From Haladaptatus pallidirubidus (GTDB taxonomy: Archaea; Halobacteriota; Halobacteria; Halobacteriales; Haladaptataceae), in NCBI RefSeq assembly GCF_020700235.1, contig NZ_CP085301.1, positions 3,534,001-3,598,000 of the forward strand: 64,000 bases of DNA. Reading direction: 5' to 3'. Positions 25,001-32,411 of this stretch are shown here, in pieces. Within the stretch, counting starts at the first letter, position 1. Each line of letters starts with the position of its first letter. A program made the position numbers and the translations under genes. Below the pieces are notes generated by a model, which worked only from the letters and a program-made list of their open reading frames with translations, was not told the origin of the DNA and searched no databases.

Positions 25001-25080
25001 ACGGTCAATACGAGCAACACCGCGATAACCACGCGGCTGTGAGACGTTACGTTCTCGAAAATTCGATTGAGAAGGCTCAC
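22042..25080 (-). CDS. RND-superfamily (MMPL) exporter
   Basis: 1012 residues with two halves. Each has one N-terminal helix, a large outside domain and five further helices. Half 1: helix RVVIAVLLVLTVLVGAGAP, outside domain to about residue 395, then LLIGLSIDYAIHVFMRHRE. Half 2 starts near 600 (APLVVIVLTVLISAGGAYGA). The first outside domain has a Gln/Asn-rich coiled coil with an internal duplication: LQAQYDQLNAS at 164 and LQAQLDQLNAS at 225, a 61-residue period. Such pumps export hydrophobic or lipid-like substrates using the ion gradient. It forms an operon with the TrmB regulator after a single-base gap. Confidence 0.9.
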   Translation of the reverse strand: MSLLNRIFENVTSHSRVVIAVLLVLTVLVGAGAPMIEQSSSLDQFQSDSEAAEKLDYIDSNFTTGRENTTAVQVIVRGDDVLSKDTMVHALRFQQQLRENETVNKTLVDENPTSGVANVIAISAIQREKGAELRAEGEQLQQRSQQLNQTAGRLSDVLNQTRELQAQYDQLNASRQSGEIDNETYRQRAGEIETQLQGVRANATSELTANQSATFNQSAQQARGLQAQLDQLNASYQQGQINQSAYQERTSEIESQFQQVYQLGTQGVLAEEYEQLQTRSENLTEKRENLQNGSTPSLSAQIERLESMNQSQVDSTTEMVLSSNDSDGMSGQALAFMPTSYEPGTTEANATMLMVFQKQDGQSMQPGQGSDAIVESQSAIQSIADEEFDREAMVFGSGIISEEINQSMTDSLTIVGPLALLFVILTLLVAYRDLLDILLGVFGIVLVLVWTFGFMGWLGITFNQMFIAVPVLLIGLSIDYAIHVFMRHREEREQDTGAGVRGSMRVALVSVGAALTWVTATTVIGFLSNLVSPLPPIQDFGIVSSIGIIAALLIFGALIPALKVELDEILESRGYDRTKRAFGTGGGGLGRVLSAGAVAARKAPLVVIVLTVLISAGGAYGATKVDTSFAQEDFLAEDPPGWTKELPEPFKPAEYSAKKNLDYVNDNFVREDSQAQILIQGDITQDDTLEQVQQARDDAADKDTTLVLSNGEPEVTSPLSVMEQVAAQNESFNATFTAADTDGNGVPDQNLKQVYDGLYTVAPEQAASAVHREDGEYQAVRMSISVEGGAASADVTDEMRDVADGFDGDLEATATGQAIVFEIVQKQLLDTVIQSLIITMVSVFAFLMLIYRITEGSATLGAVTLLPVVFSVTWILGTMYLLGMPFNVLTGMITSLTVGLGVAYSIHLSERYNVELERRGSVWEAMNVALTGTGGALLGSAATTIGGFGVLVFAILPALQQFGIITGLTIIYAFLASVLVLPSLLVVWTRYFGPGARGTIQTKSTAAVSGED

Positions 25081-25238
25081 AGGCCCCCTCCTTGGTTTCG
25101 ACTGTCTCGACTCATAGCTGTTGTTAGAATCCTACTGACAGCGTTATCAAAAAGATGGGGGTTTCGTTTTCCGGTGTGATACGAACGGACGATGGCCGCT
25201 CGGAACGCACGTGCACCGAAAAGAGGAAAATCAGCGAT

Positions 25239-25454
25239 TCACTCGTCGCAGAACTTCTTCGCCTCCTCGGCGGTCATCGTCTTCCACTCGCCATCGTCGG
25301 TTCGAACCTGCACACAACCGTCCGGAATCTCCGCCTCTACTTCGACCGTTTCGACGTGTTCGCGCAGGAGATGCGATTCGTACTGTTTCCACGCAGACCG
25401 CTCCGACGGTGCGATGGCGACCCATCCACAACCGCGCTGACCGCACTCTATCAT
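25239..25454 (-). CDS. small zinc-finger protein
   Basis: 71 residues. MIECGQRGCGWVAI gives a CX4C pair and ESHLLREHVE gives HX4H, so together they make a C2H2-type finger over about 30 residues. The rest, VEVEAEIPDGCVQVRTDDGEWKTMTAEEAKKFCDE, is acidic. Similar single-finger mini-proteins are common in haloarchaea and may bind nucleic acid or proteins. It is monocistronic between the RND promoter region and the rhodanese gene. Confidence 0.7.
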   Translation of the reverse strand: MIECGQRGCGWVAIAPSERSAWKQYESHLLREHVETVEVEAEIPDGCVQVRTDDGEWKTMTAEEAKKFCDE

Positions 25455-25558
25455 TAAGTAGCGTTCACTCGCCGGAGCGCATATAACAGTTCAGAAACGC
25501 TCGTAGCCCACTCGGGAGGGGAAAATCAAAAATAAAGAAGAGAAATTCGAAACGGCGA

Positions 25559-26269
25559 CTATCCGGTGACGACGCGCGAGGAAAGTTCTTCGATGGTTCC
25601 CTCGACTTCGTACTCCGGCGTCTGGACAGTGAGGACGCTGTCCGGCGTCACGTCGTGGAATTTGACGTGGAGCGAGTACGAGCCGTCCTCCAAGATGCTG
25701 GTCGCCTCGTTCTGTCCGGTTTCGAGATGGCGCGCCCAGGCGTTGTCGCCGACGAATGCCGGGTCGGCAACGCCGTCGATGACGTACTTCTGTGGCGAGG
25801 CTTCGGTGTTTTGACCCGTAACCGGATACCCCTTCTCGTGCCACGCCCAGTAGCCCTCGTCGATAACGTACACGTTTTCGTATCCGTTCTGCATCAGTTT
25901 CCCCGCGCGCATCGAGGAGAGATGGTGCGGACAGCCACAGTAACAGATGATGCGTTCGTCCTTCGACCACGACGAAACCGGGTCGTTTTCCGACAGTCCG
26001 TCCGGTGCTGGACTGAGTACGGCCCCTTCGATGTGGGACGTATCGTACTGCGTCCGCCTGCGAGCATCCACGAATCGGCCGTCGTCCTGCTGATACCAGT
26101 CGTACACGTCGGAAAGCGGTGCAAGCGGGACGTTTTGACCGTATTGTTCTTTCGTGTCGTACCCCTCGTCGGACTGCGGATTCGACCCCGACCCACCTCC
26201 CAAACCGAGACAGCCACTCAGTCCTGCGACCGAAACCGCACTCGCCGCGAGGAACTTTCGTCGATTCAT
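25559..26269 (-). CDS. exported rhodanese-domain lipoprotein
   Basis: 236 residues. MNRRKFLAASAVSVAGLSGCLGLGG is a Tat signal (RRKF) with a lipobox ending at Cys20. A rhodanese domain follows: DDGRFVDARRRTQYDTSHIEGAVL, then the active-site loop ICYCGCPHHLSS and KLMQNGYENVYVIDEGYWAWHEKGYPV. Several cysteines in the loop could carry the persulfide. The last 80 residues form an extra beta domain. It probably handles sulfur or acts as a thiol-binding surface protein; the exact reaction is unknown. Confidence 0.85.
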   Translation of the reverse strand: MNRRKFLAASAVSVAGLSGCLGLGGGSGSNPQSDEGYDTKEQYGQNVPLAPLSDVYDWYQQDDGRFVDARRRTQYDTSHIEGAVLSPAPDGLSENDPVSSWSKDERIICYCGCPHHLSSMRAGKLMQNGYENVYVIDEGYWAWHEKGYPVTGQNTEASPQKYVIDGVADPAFVGDNAWARHLETGQNEATSILEDGSYSLHVKFHDVTPDSVLTVQTPEYEVEGTIEELSSRVVTG

Positions 26270-26443
26270 TGCTATGGAACCGTAGTAACCACCCCAGTAT
26301 CAATTTTATCATGGTCATTTCACGCGAAAAATCGCGGAGAAAATGGGCCTCACAGCTGAGTTTACAAGGATTCTCAAACCAGTTTGGCAACGTCTTTTTT
26401 CAAACCTCCGCCGTACGATCTTCTGTTCTCGGGGCAAACATGC

Positions 26444-26971
26444 AATGAGAGACACGCACGTACAAGCGGGGAAGTCGATACAACAGCAGACGGGGAAGAC
26501 GTTCCATCTCGCCACGCGACTCCTGCCAAAGCAAGTTCGCCACCCGACGTACGTGTTGTACGGGTTCTTCCGCGTCTGCGACGACGTCGCCGACGAAGAA
26601 ATCGAGAACTTCGAGTTTCCGGAAGTTTCGCAGCCGCCATGCGCGACGAACTCTGTCGGGCGGAATCGCTGTACCGTGACGGCGTCGCAGGAATCCAGCA
26701 CCTCCCAGAATATTGCCAGTTGACCGCGCTAGTTTCGGCGGTATTGTACGCGGATTATCACCGCGCGATTCGAGCGCAGGGCTACGACGTATTTTCGAAA
26801 GAGCCGTCGCTCGGAAGCCTGCGAAAACTCTCGCTCATCGCCCGGACGCGCTGGCATTGGCGAAAGATGCGTAACCCGGAAACGGTTTTCCGCGCGGTGA
26901 GTTCCATTGCCACCCCAAAACGCGGACGCAAAGACTTCGACCCTCGGGACACGGTTCCGACGCGGCTCTGA
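26444..26971 (+). pseudogene. phytoene/squalene synthase remnant (internal deletion and frameshift)
   Basis: The first frame begins MRDTHVQAGKSIQQQTGKTFHLATRLLPKQVRHPTYVLYGFFRVCDDVADE, the true N-terminus of the CrtB family including the first Asp-rich motif. The frame then goes out of phase near 26610-26645, and the homologous C-terminus reads in another frame: MRDELCRAESLYRDGVAGIQHLPEYCQ, LYADYHRAIRAQGYDVFS, KLSLIARTRWHWRK. The region between them, including the second Asp-rich motif and most of the helical core (probably over 100 residues), is gone. It cannot be functional as a synthase. The gene would have made phytoene for carotenoids. Confidence 0.85.
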
Positions 26972-27014
26972 CGCGGTCGCCGAACGTCCGAAATCCGCGC
27001 GGTCGGTGACTGTT

Positions 27015-28451
27015 TCAGTCGTCCGCGTGACCTTCTTCCCGACGGAGGAAGGCCGGTAGCTTCGGTACGGCGGTCGTATCGTGCAGACCGGTCGGTGGGA
27101 GGTTGACATCCGCGGCGAGCGATTCGTCCAAGTCCGTCTCGGCCCGGAGCGATTCCATCTCACCGTCGCTTTCGCGGGCGTCCTGGTCGATGCGCATCGA
27201 GCAGAATTCGACCCCGCACATCGAACAGAAGCGAGCTTCCTTGTAGTTGTCCCCCGGGAGCGTCTGGTCGTGATACTCGCGCGCTCGTTCCGAGTCGAGA
27301 GCGAGATCGAACTGACGCGACCAATCGAACTCGTAACGCGCCTCTGAGAGCGCATCGTCCCAATCGCGAGCGCCGGGCAGACCGCTCGCCACATCTCCAG
27401 CGTGTGCGGCGATCCGGTACGCCGCAAGGCCGTCCCGAACGTCGTCTTCGTCCGGAAGCCCGAGGTGTTCTTTGGGCGTGACGTAACACAGCATCGCGGC
27501 ACCGGCGCGAGCCGCCTCGGTCGCACCGATAGCGCTCGTGATGTGATCGTATCCGGGCGCGATGTCGGTGACGAGTGGACCGAGAACGTAGAACGGCGCA
27601 CCATCGCACGCCTCTTGCTGTCGTTCGACGTTCATCTCGATTTCGTCCATCGGGACGTGTCCCGGCCCTTCAACCATGACTTGGACGCCGCGATCTCGCG
27701 CCGTTCGGGTCAGTTCGCCGAGCGTCTCCAATTCAGCGAACTGCGCCTCGTCGCAGGCGTCGGCGAGGCATCCCGGACGGAGACCGTCCCCGAGGCTGAA
27801 CGTGACGTCGTGCTCGACGAAGACGTCACAGATCTCCTCGAACGATGCGTAGAGCGGATTCTGCATCCCGTTTTCTTCCATCCACTTGGCGAGGATCGAG
27901 CCACCGCGGGAGACGATACCCGTTTTACGGCCGTCGGTGAGCGGGAGGTGTTCCATCAACACGCCCGCGTGAATCGTCATGTAATCGACGCCCTGCCGGG
28001 CCTGTTTCTCGATAACGTCGAGCAGTAGTTCGTGCGTGAGGTCGGCTACGTCGTCCACGAGCGTGACCGCCTCGTAGATCGGAACCGTTCCGACGGGAAC
28101 CGGCGAGTACTCGACGTTCGTCTCCCGGATCTCGTCGAGGGTTCCGCCCGTGCTTAGATCCATCACCGTGTCGGCTCCGTAGTGGATCGCAGCGTGAAGC
28201 TTTCGAAGCTCGCCCTCGCGATCGCTCGTCGTCTCGCTGTTGCCGATGTTCGCGTTCACCTTCGTGGCGAACTCGCGTCCGATGATCATCGGGTCGAGCG
28301 CCTCGTGACCGCGGTTAGCCGGAATGACGGCCTGCCCGTTCGCAACCTGTTCTCGGACGAATTCCGGCGCTCTATTTTCTCGCTCAGCGATCCGTTCCAT
28401 TTCAGAGGTGAGTTCGCCGTTCCGGGCGCGCTGGAGTTGTGTCTTCGACAT
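27015..28451 (-). CDS. thiC: phosphomethylpyrimidine synthase
   Basis: 478 residues, full length. It converts aminoimidazole ribotide to HMP-P in thiamine synthesis using a radical-SAM 4Fe-4S cluster. Visible signatures: [47 protein letters not shown], and C-terminal [11 protein letters not shown], the CX2CX4C cluster-binding site. ATG at 28451 (a TTG lies just before). It is divergent from a polyol-type dehydrogenase. No TPP riboswitch is seen in the 100-base gap; haloarchaea usually control thiamine genes by protein regulators. Confidence 0.97.
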   Translation of the reverse strand: MSKTQLQRARNGELTSEMERIAERENRAPEFVREQVANGQAVIPANRGHEALDPMIIGREFATKVNANIGNSETTSDREGELRKLHAAIHYGADTVMDLSTGGTLDEIRETNVEYSPVPVGTVPIYEAVTLVDDVADLTHELLLDVIEKQARQGVDYMTIHAGVLMEHLPLTDGRKTGIVSRGGSILAKWMEENGMQNPLYASFEEICDVFVEHDVTFSLGDGLRPGCLADACDEAQFAELETLGELTRTARDRGVQVMVEGPGHVPMDEIEMNVERQQEACDGAPFYVLGPLVTDIAPGYDHITSAIGATEAARAGAAMLCYVTPKEHLGLPDEDDVRDGLAAYRIAAHAGDVASGLPGARDWDDALSEARYEFDWSRQFDLALDSERAREYHDQTLPGDNYKEARFCSMCGVEFCSMRIDQDARESDGEMESLRAETDLDESLAADVNLPPTGLHDTTAVPKLPAFLRREEGHADD

Positions 28452-28553
28452 CAATTACCCAGTGATACCATAGAGTAATAAGCGTTGCACACGACGCGCG
28501 AAACGCGACCGTTTCCACGCAACGTTCAGGCCGTTCGAGCACGAAGCGCCGGT

Positions 28554-29576
28554 ATGCACGTCGCAGTCCTCGACGAACCGGGGTCGCTCCGCGTCGAAGA
28601 ACGGGAGCGCCCCGAACCCGCGCCGGACGAACTGCTAGTCAACGTCCGCGAAATCGGAATCTGCGGATCGGATGTACACTACTACGAACACGGAAAAATC
28701 GGCGACTACGTGGTCGAATCCCCGCTCATCCTCGGCCATGAAAGCGCGGGCGAAGTCGTCGCAGTCGGCGAAAGAACGGGGTTCGAACCGGGCGATAGGG
28801 TAGCTCTCGAACCCGGCGTCCCCTGCCGTCGATGTGCCCACTGCAAGCGCGGCGAGTACAACCTCTGTCCCGACGTGACGTTCATGGCGACCCCGCCGGA
28901 CGACGGCGCGTTCGCGGAGTACGTCGCTTGGCCCGCCGACTTCGCCTATCGACTCCCCGACTCGGTGTCACTGCGCGAAGGCGCGCTCTGTGAACCACTG
29001 AGCGTCGGGATTCACGCGGCCCGCCGCGGCAACGTTGACGTCGGCGATTCTGTCCTCATCACTGGGTGCGGGCCAATCGGCCTGTTGGCGATGGAAGCGG
29101 TGCGCGCCGCCGGAGCAACCGAAGTGTTCATCTCCGACATGGTGCCCGAAAAACTCCGGACGGCCGAATCGCGCGGTGCCGACGCCGTCATCGACGTTCG
29201 GGAAGAAAATCTCGCGGGCGCAGTTGCGAACCTCACGGACGGCGACGGCGTCGATATCGTCATCGAAGCCTCGGGCGCGAAACCCGCGATTCGTTCGACC
29301 ATCGATTCGGTGCGGCGCGGCGGTACCATCGTTCTCATCGGACTCGCACAGAACGCGGAAATTCCGCTCGATACGGGCGAAATCATCGACAACGAACTCG
29401 ACCTGTTCGGGTCGTTTCGCTACCGGAACACGTACCCCGCCGCGATTGACCTGCTGGCCGACAACGTGGTCGATGTCGAAGGAATCGTGGATTTCGAGTC
29501 GGGATTGGACGACATCGACAAAGCGTTCGAGCGGGCGATGAACGAGGAGACGGTGAAGGGAATGATAACGATTTAA
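28554..29576 (+). CDS. zinc-dependent alcohol/polyol dehydrogenase (MDR family)
   Basis: 340 residues from MHVAVLDEPGSLRVEERERPEPAPDELLV. The catalytic zinc ligands are in GICGSDVHYYEHG (Cys), LILGHESAG (His-Glu) and a later acidic residue. The structural zinc lobe is CRRCAHCKRGEYNLC. The cofactor domain has ITGCGPIGLLAMEAV (GxGxxG). The pattern CGSDVHYYEHGKIG is that of sorbitol/xylitol dehydrogenases, so it likely oxidises a polyol or sugar alcohol with NAD(P)+. Monocistronic, divergent from thiC. Confidence 0.9.
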   Translation: MHVAVLDEPGSLRVEERERPEPAPDELLVNVREIGICGSDVHYYEHGKIGDYVVESPLILGHESAGEVVAVGERTGFEPGDRVALEPGVPCRRCAHCKRGEYNLCPDVTFMATPPDDGAFAEYVAWPADFAYRLPDSVSLREGALCEPLSVGIHAARRGNVDVGDSVLITGCGPIGLLAMEAVRAAGATEVFISDMVPEKLRTAESRGADAVIDVREENLAGAVANLTDGDGVDIVIEASGAKPAIRSTIDSVRRGGTIVLIGLAQNAEIPLDTGEIIDNELDLFGSFRYRNTYPAAIDLLADNVVDVEGIVDFESGLDDIDKAFERAMNEETVKGMITI

Positions 29577-29717
29577 TCGACGGGACAATAGTCAACGTGG
29601 TACGCTCTCACAGAAATTTTTACTCAAAAGTGAGTAAGACTTATTAACTACACCTCCTTACGATGATTCGATGAAACAGATAGCCTTCCAAAAGACAACC
29701 GGAACGAGGATTGTAGA

Positions 29718-30020
29718 ATGATGTGGCAGGACGTCGTTTTCCTCGCCGGAAGCGTCTTTTCACTCCTCGTTCTCGTACCGACCCTTCGCGATTCGATGGC
29801 GAACATTCCGCTCGGTACCTCGCTCCCGTCAGCAACGATAGGGGTCGTCTACGGAACCGCGTTTTTCTCTCTCGGGATGAGTCTCTCCGCCGTCGGATCG
29901 TTCCTCACGGGGATCATGTGGAGCCTCATCGCGGCACTTCGTTCGCCGCACCCGTTTAACACCCCCGACGACGAAACGGCTCGATCTGCTCGTTACTCCG
30001 GATCGCAGCACGCGGACTAG
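29718..30020 (+). CDS. small membrane protein
   Basis: 100 residues, MMWQDVVFLAGSVFSLLVLVPTLRD, then VVYGTAFFSLGMSLSAVGSFLTGIMWSLIAALRS. Two to three helices with an acidic-polar tail. It matches no family I can name for certain. The promoter region contains TTTTTACTCAAAAGTGAGTAAG at about 29620, with the small inverted repeat TTACTC/GAGTAA, which may be an operator. Confidence 0.6.
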   Translation: MMWQDVVFLAGSVFSLLVLVPTLRDSMANIPLGTSLPSATIGVVYGTAFFSLGMSLSAVGSFLTGIMWSLIAALRSPHPFNTPDDETARSARYSGSQHAD

Positions 30021-30055
30021 CCCAATCGGTTCGCTCGAACGCTCACAGTCGTAAA

Positions 30056-31321
30056 TCACGACGTTTCTTCGAACGCCGCGGTATCGACTGACACGTCCTT
30101 CGCCCCGAGTGCGAACGTCTCCCACGTTCGCTGAAAACCGGATGTTTTCGGGGCCACCGCAAACAGCGTTCGAGCGAGAGGTGCGCCAATCCACCCCGGA
30201 ATCGAGTCGTGATGCAGAACGTACCACGACAATGCTCGTTCTCCCCGTCGTTGGAGTCGAACCACTTCCTCGATGGCGGGACGACGAATCGACTCGAATC
30301 GGCGCAGTCGTCCCGCGGGAATCGCGCCCTCGCTTCGTTCCAGTGCGTTCACGATTGTCGAGTGAGCAACTATCGCGTCCTGAATCGCCAATCCGTTCCC
30401 CTGTCCTCCGACCGGCGAGGCGACGTGCGCCGCGTCGCCGAGCAAGAGCAACCCATTGCCAATCCACTTCTCGGCTACTCCGGGTTCGATGTGCAGGAGC
30501 GAACACTGGTCGAAACTTTCGAGATGGCGGGCGAGCGTCGGTTCGACCGCCCCGATTTGTCTTCGAAGATGGTCGATTCCGCGCTTCCGAATCTCTGGAT
30601 AGGAACCCTTCTCGATGAACCACCCCGCTTGTGCATCTTCCTCGCCAAGTCCGAAGTAGAGCACTATCCCGTTGCTCTCGATTCGTCCCTGTGCCGTGGA
30701 CTGAACGGCATCCGCCGGAAGCTTGAACCAGAGCAGTTCTACCTCGGAAGCCAACAGTCCGGGGTCGATTCCAGCAACCTCTCGAACCGTCGAGTATCGC
30801 CCATCGGCACCGACGACGAGGCGACTCCGCAATTCAATCGTCTCGTCTCGTTCTCGGTCAGTCCCGCGCACGCCGACGACATCGCCATCCTCGGATAGGA
30901 GGTCGGTCACGGTCGTTGCGTGGCGGAACGTGAAATTCTCGAACTCGCTCGCCCGGTCGATGAGCAACCGAAGCAGCGCCGGTTGCTCCATCAGAATCCC
31001 GTAATCGTACGGCTTCGGCATTCGGGAGAAATCTACGATTTCATACGGGCGTCCGAACACCGTCAAGGCGGGTCGGCGGACTTCGTCGTGGTCGAGCGAG
31101 CGAACGTCGTCCAACACACCCATCTGGTCGAACAGTCGAAGAACGAGCGGTTGAAACAAGTAGCCTCGAAATTCTCGGTCGAGGTCGGCGTGTCGTTCCA
31201 GCAAAACGGTTTCGACGCCGCTTCTGGCGAGGAGATAGCTCAACACACAGCCGCCGGGACCGGCACCGACGATGACCACCTCCGAGTTTTGTGTAGTCGT
31301 ATCGTAACCGCGTTCGGCCAT
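30056..31321 (-). CDS. FAD-dependent monooxygenase (PheA/TfdB-UbiH type)
   Basis: 421 residues. N-terminal VVIVGAGPGGCVLSYLLARSGVETVLLERH binds FAD, RLVVGADGRYSTVR is the second FAD/NADPH fingerprint (DG motif), and LLLGDAAHVASPVGGQGNGLAIQDA is the third. The middle contains substrate-binding strands. Such enzymes hydroxylate aromatic or isoprenoid substrates; the particular one is not readable. It follows the phosphotransacetylase-like gene with one base between stop and start region, so it is the last gene of the acd-type operon. Confidence 0.85.
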   Translation of the reverse strand: MAERGYDTTTQNSEVVIVGAGPGGCVLSYLLARSGVETVLLERHADLDREFRGYLFQPLVLRLFDQMGVLDDVRSLDHDEVRRPALTVFGRPYEIVDFSRMPKPYDYGILMEQPALLRLLIDRASEFENFTFRHATTVTDLLSEDGDVVGVRGTDRERDETIELRSRLVVGADGRYSTVREVAGIDPGLLASEVELLWFKLPADAVQSTAQGRIESNGIVLYFGLGEEDAQAGWFIEKGSYPEIRKRGIDHLRRQIGAVEPTLARHLESFDQCSLLHIEPGVAEKWIGNGLLLLGDAAHVASPVGGQGNGLAIQDAIVAHSTIVNALERSEGAIPAGRLRRFESIRRPAIEEVVRLQRRGERALSWYVLHHDSIPGWIGAPLARTLFAVAPKTSGFQRTWETFALGAKDVSVDTAAFEETS

Positions 31322-31322
31322 T

Positions 31323-32411
31323 CTACTCCTCGTTCTCGCCGTTTTCCTCCCTCGAATCACCGAGCAGCGCGTCCACGTCGGCGTGGTCGTGCAGAAGCCC
31401 CCGCATTCGTTCGACCGTCTCTTCGTCGCGGGTTCGACCGCTCCGAACCACGTCTTCCGCGCGTTCGATTGCCGTCAGGGTGTCGCCTTGCACGAGCAGG
31501 ATTGGGACGTTTTTCTCCTCCGCCTTCCCGATGACTGCTCCGGGCGGGCGAAAGCCCCCCGTCAGAATCAGGCATTTCACGCCGGGCGCCTCCAGCGCGA
31601 CGGTTTGCAGGTCGGGGCGGTCGCCGCCGGTGACGAGGACGGCGTCCTTCGTCCGGCGAAGGTGGCGAAGCGCCTTGTCGCCGCTCATCGCACCGACGAG
31701 GAAGCGTTCCACGAAGGCGTCCGTGTCGCCCCCGGTCAGCACCTCGGCGTTGAGTTCGGTCGCCAATTGGCCGACCGTGACGCCCGCGAGGTCCTGTTGG
31801 CGTGGAACGACGCCGAGAACCGGAATTCCTCTCCCTTCGAGGAACGGAACCACGTCCGTATCGAGCGGGTCGAAATCCGTGTTGGCCACGGCGTTGAACA
31901 GGACGCCGGAAAGTCGGTCGCCGACGTCGTTCACCGCGGCGAGCAGGTCGTCAACGTCGCTTCCGTTTCGGTAGTGCGAGATGAGCAGCACCTTGGCGTC
32001 AAGCAGTTCGGCCACGTCGGGGTCGGTAAGTTCCACGATTCCGCCCGTCGTGAGCTTGCCGCCGCCCTCGATTATCATTAAATCGTGACCCTCGGCCAGC
32101 GAGTCGAAACTTTCCCGAACCTGTTCGCGGAGTTCGTCGGAACTCTCCCGTCCTCGAATCGCCTGCTGGATGAACGTCGGCGAATAGACGATGGGTTCGA
32201 GTTCGTGCATCTCGGCGTCCAACTCCAACAGCTCGCGGGCCAGCATCGGGTCTGCGTCGAGCGTCTTGCCAACGTTGCTCTGGAGTCTGGTTCCTTTGGG
32301 TTTCATGTAGCCCACCGACAGTCCGCGCTCCTGTGCGAGTCGCGCCAGAGCGAGGGCGACGGCGGTCTTGCCTGTGCTTTCTTCGGTTGCTGTGACGAGT
32401 ATCGTGTTCAT
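31323..32411 (-). CDS. phosphotransacetylase-family protein (BioD-like ATPase + DRTGG)
   Basis: 362 residues from MNTILVTATEESTGKTAVALALARLAQERG, where TEESTGKTA is a P-loop of the dethiobiotin-synthetase-like AAA_26 domain. MIIEGGGKLTTGGIVELTDPD follows. A DRTGG domain starts around residue 215 (VGAMSGDKALRHLRRTKDAVLVTGGDRPD). This is the N-terminal half of long bacterial Pta enzymes; the catalytic Pta domain is absent, so it is probably regulatory. It overlaps the acyl-CoA synthetase stop by the ATGA element. Confidence 0.85.
   Translation of the reverse strand: MNTILVTATEESTGKTAVALALARLAQERGLSVGYMKPKGTRLQSNVGKTLDADPMLARELLELDAEMHELEPIVYSPTFIQQAIRGRESSDELREQVRESFDSLAEGHDLMIIEGGGKLTTGGIVELTDPDVAELLDAKVLLISHYRNGSDVDDLLAAVNDVGDRLSGVLFNAVANTDFDPLDTDVVPFLEGRGIPVLGVVPRQQDLAGVTVGQLATELNAEVLTGGDTDAFVERFLVGAMSGDKALRHLRRTKDAVLVTGGDRPDLQTVALEAPGVKCLILTGGFRPPGAVIGKAEEKNVPILLVQGDTLTAIERAEDVVRSGRTRDEETVERMRGLLHDHADVDALLGDSREENGENEE

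Noticed and set aside
28452..28553. TPP riboswitch before thiC
   Set aside because: The 100-base gap lacks the conserved CUGAGA and related core motifs.
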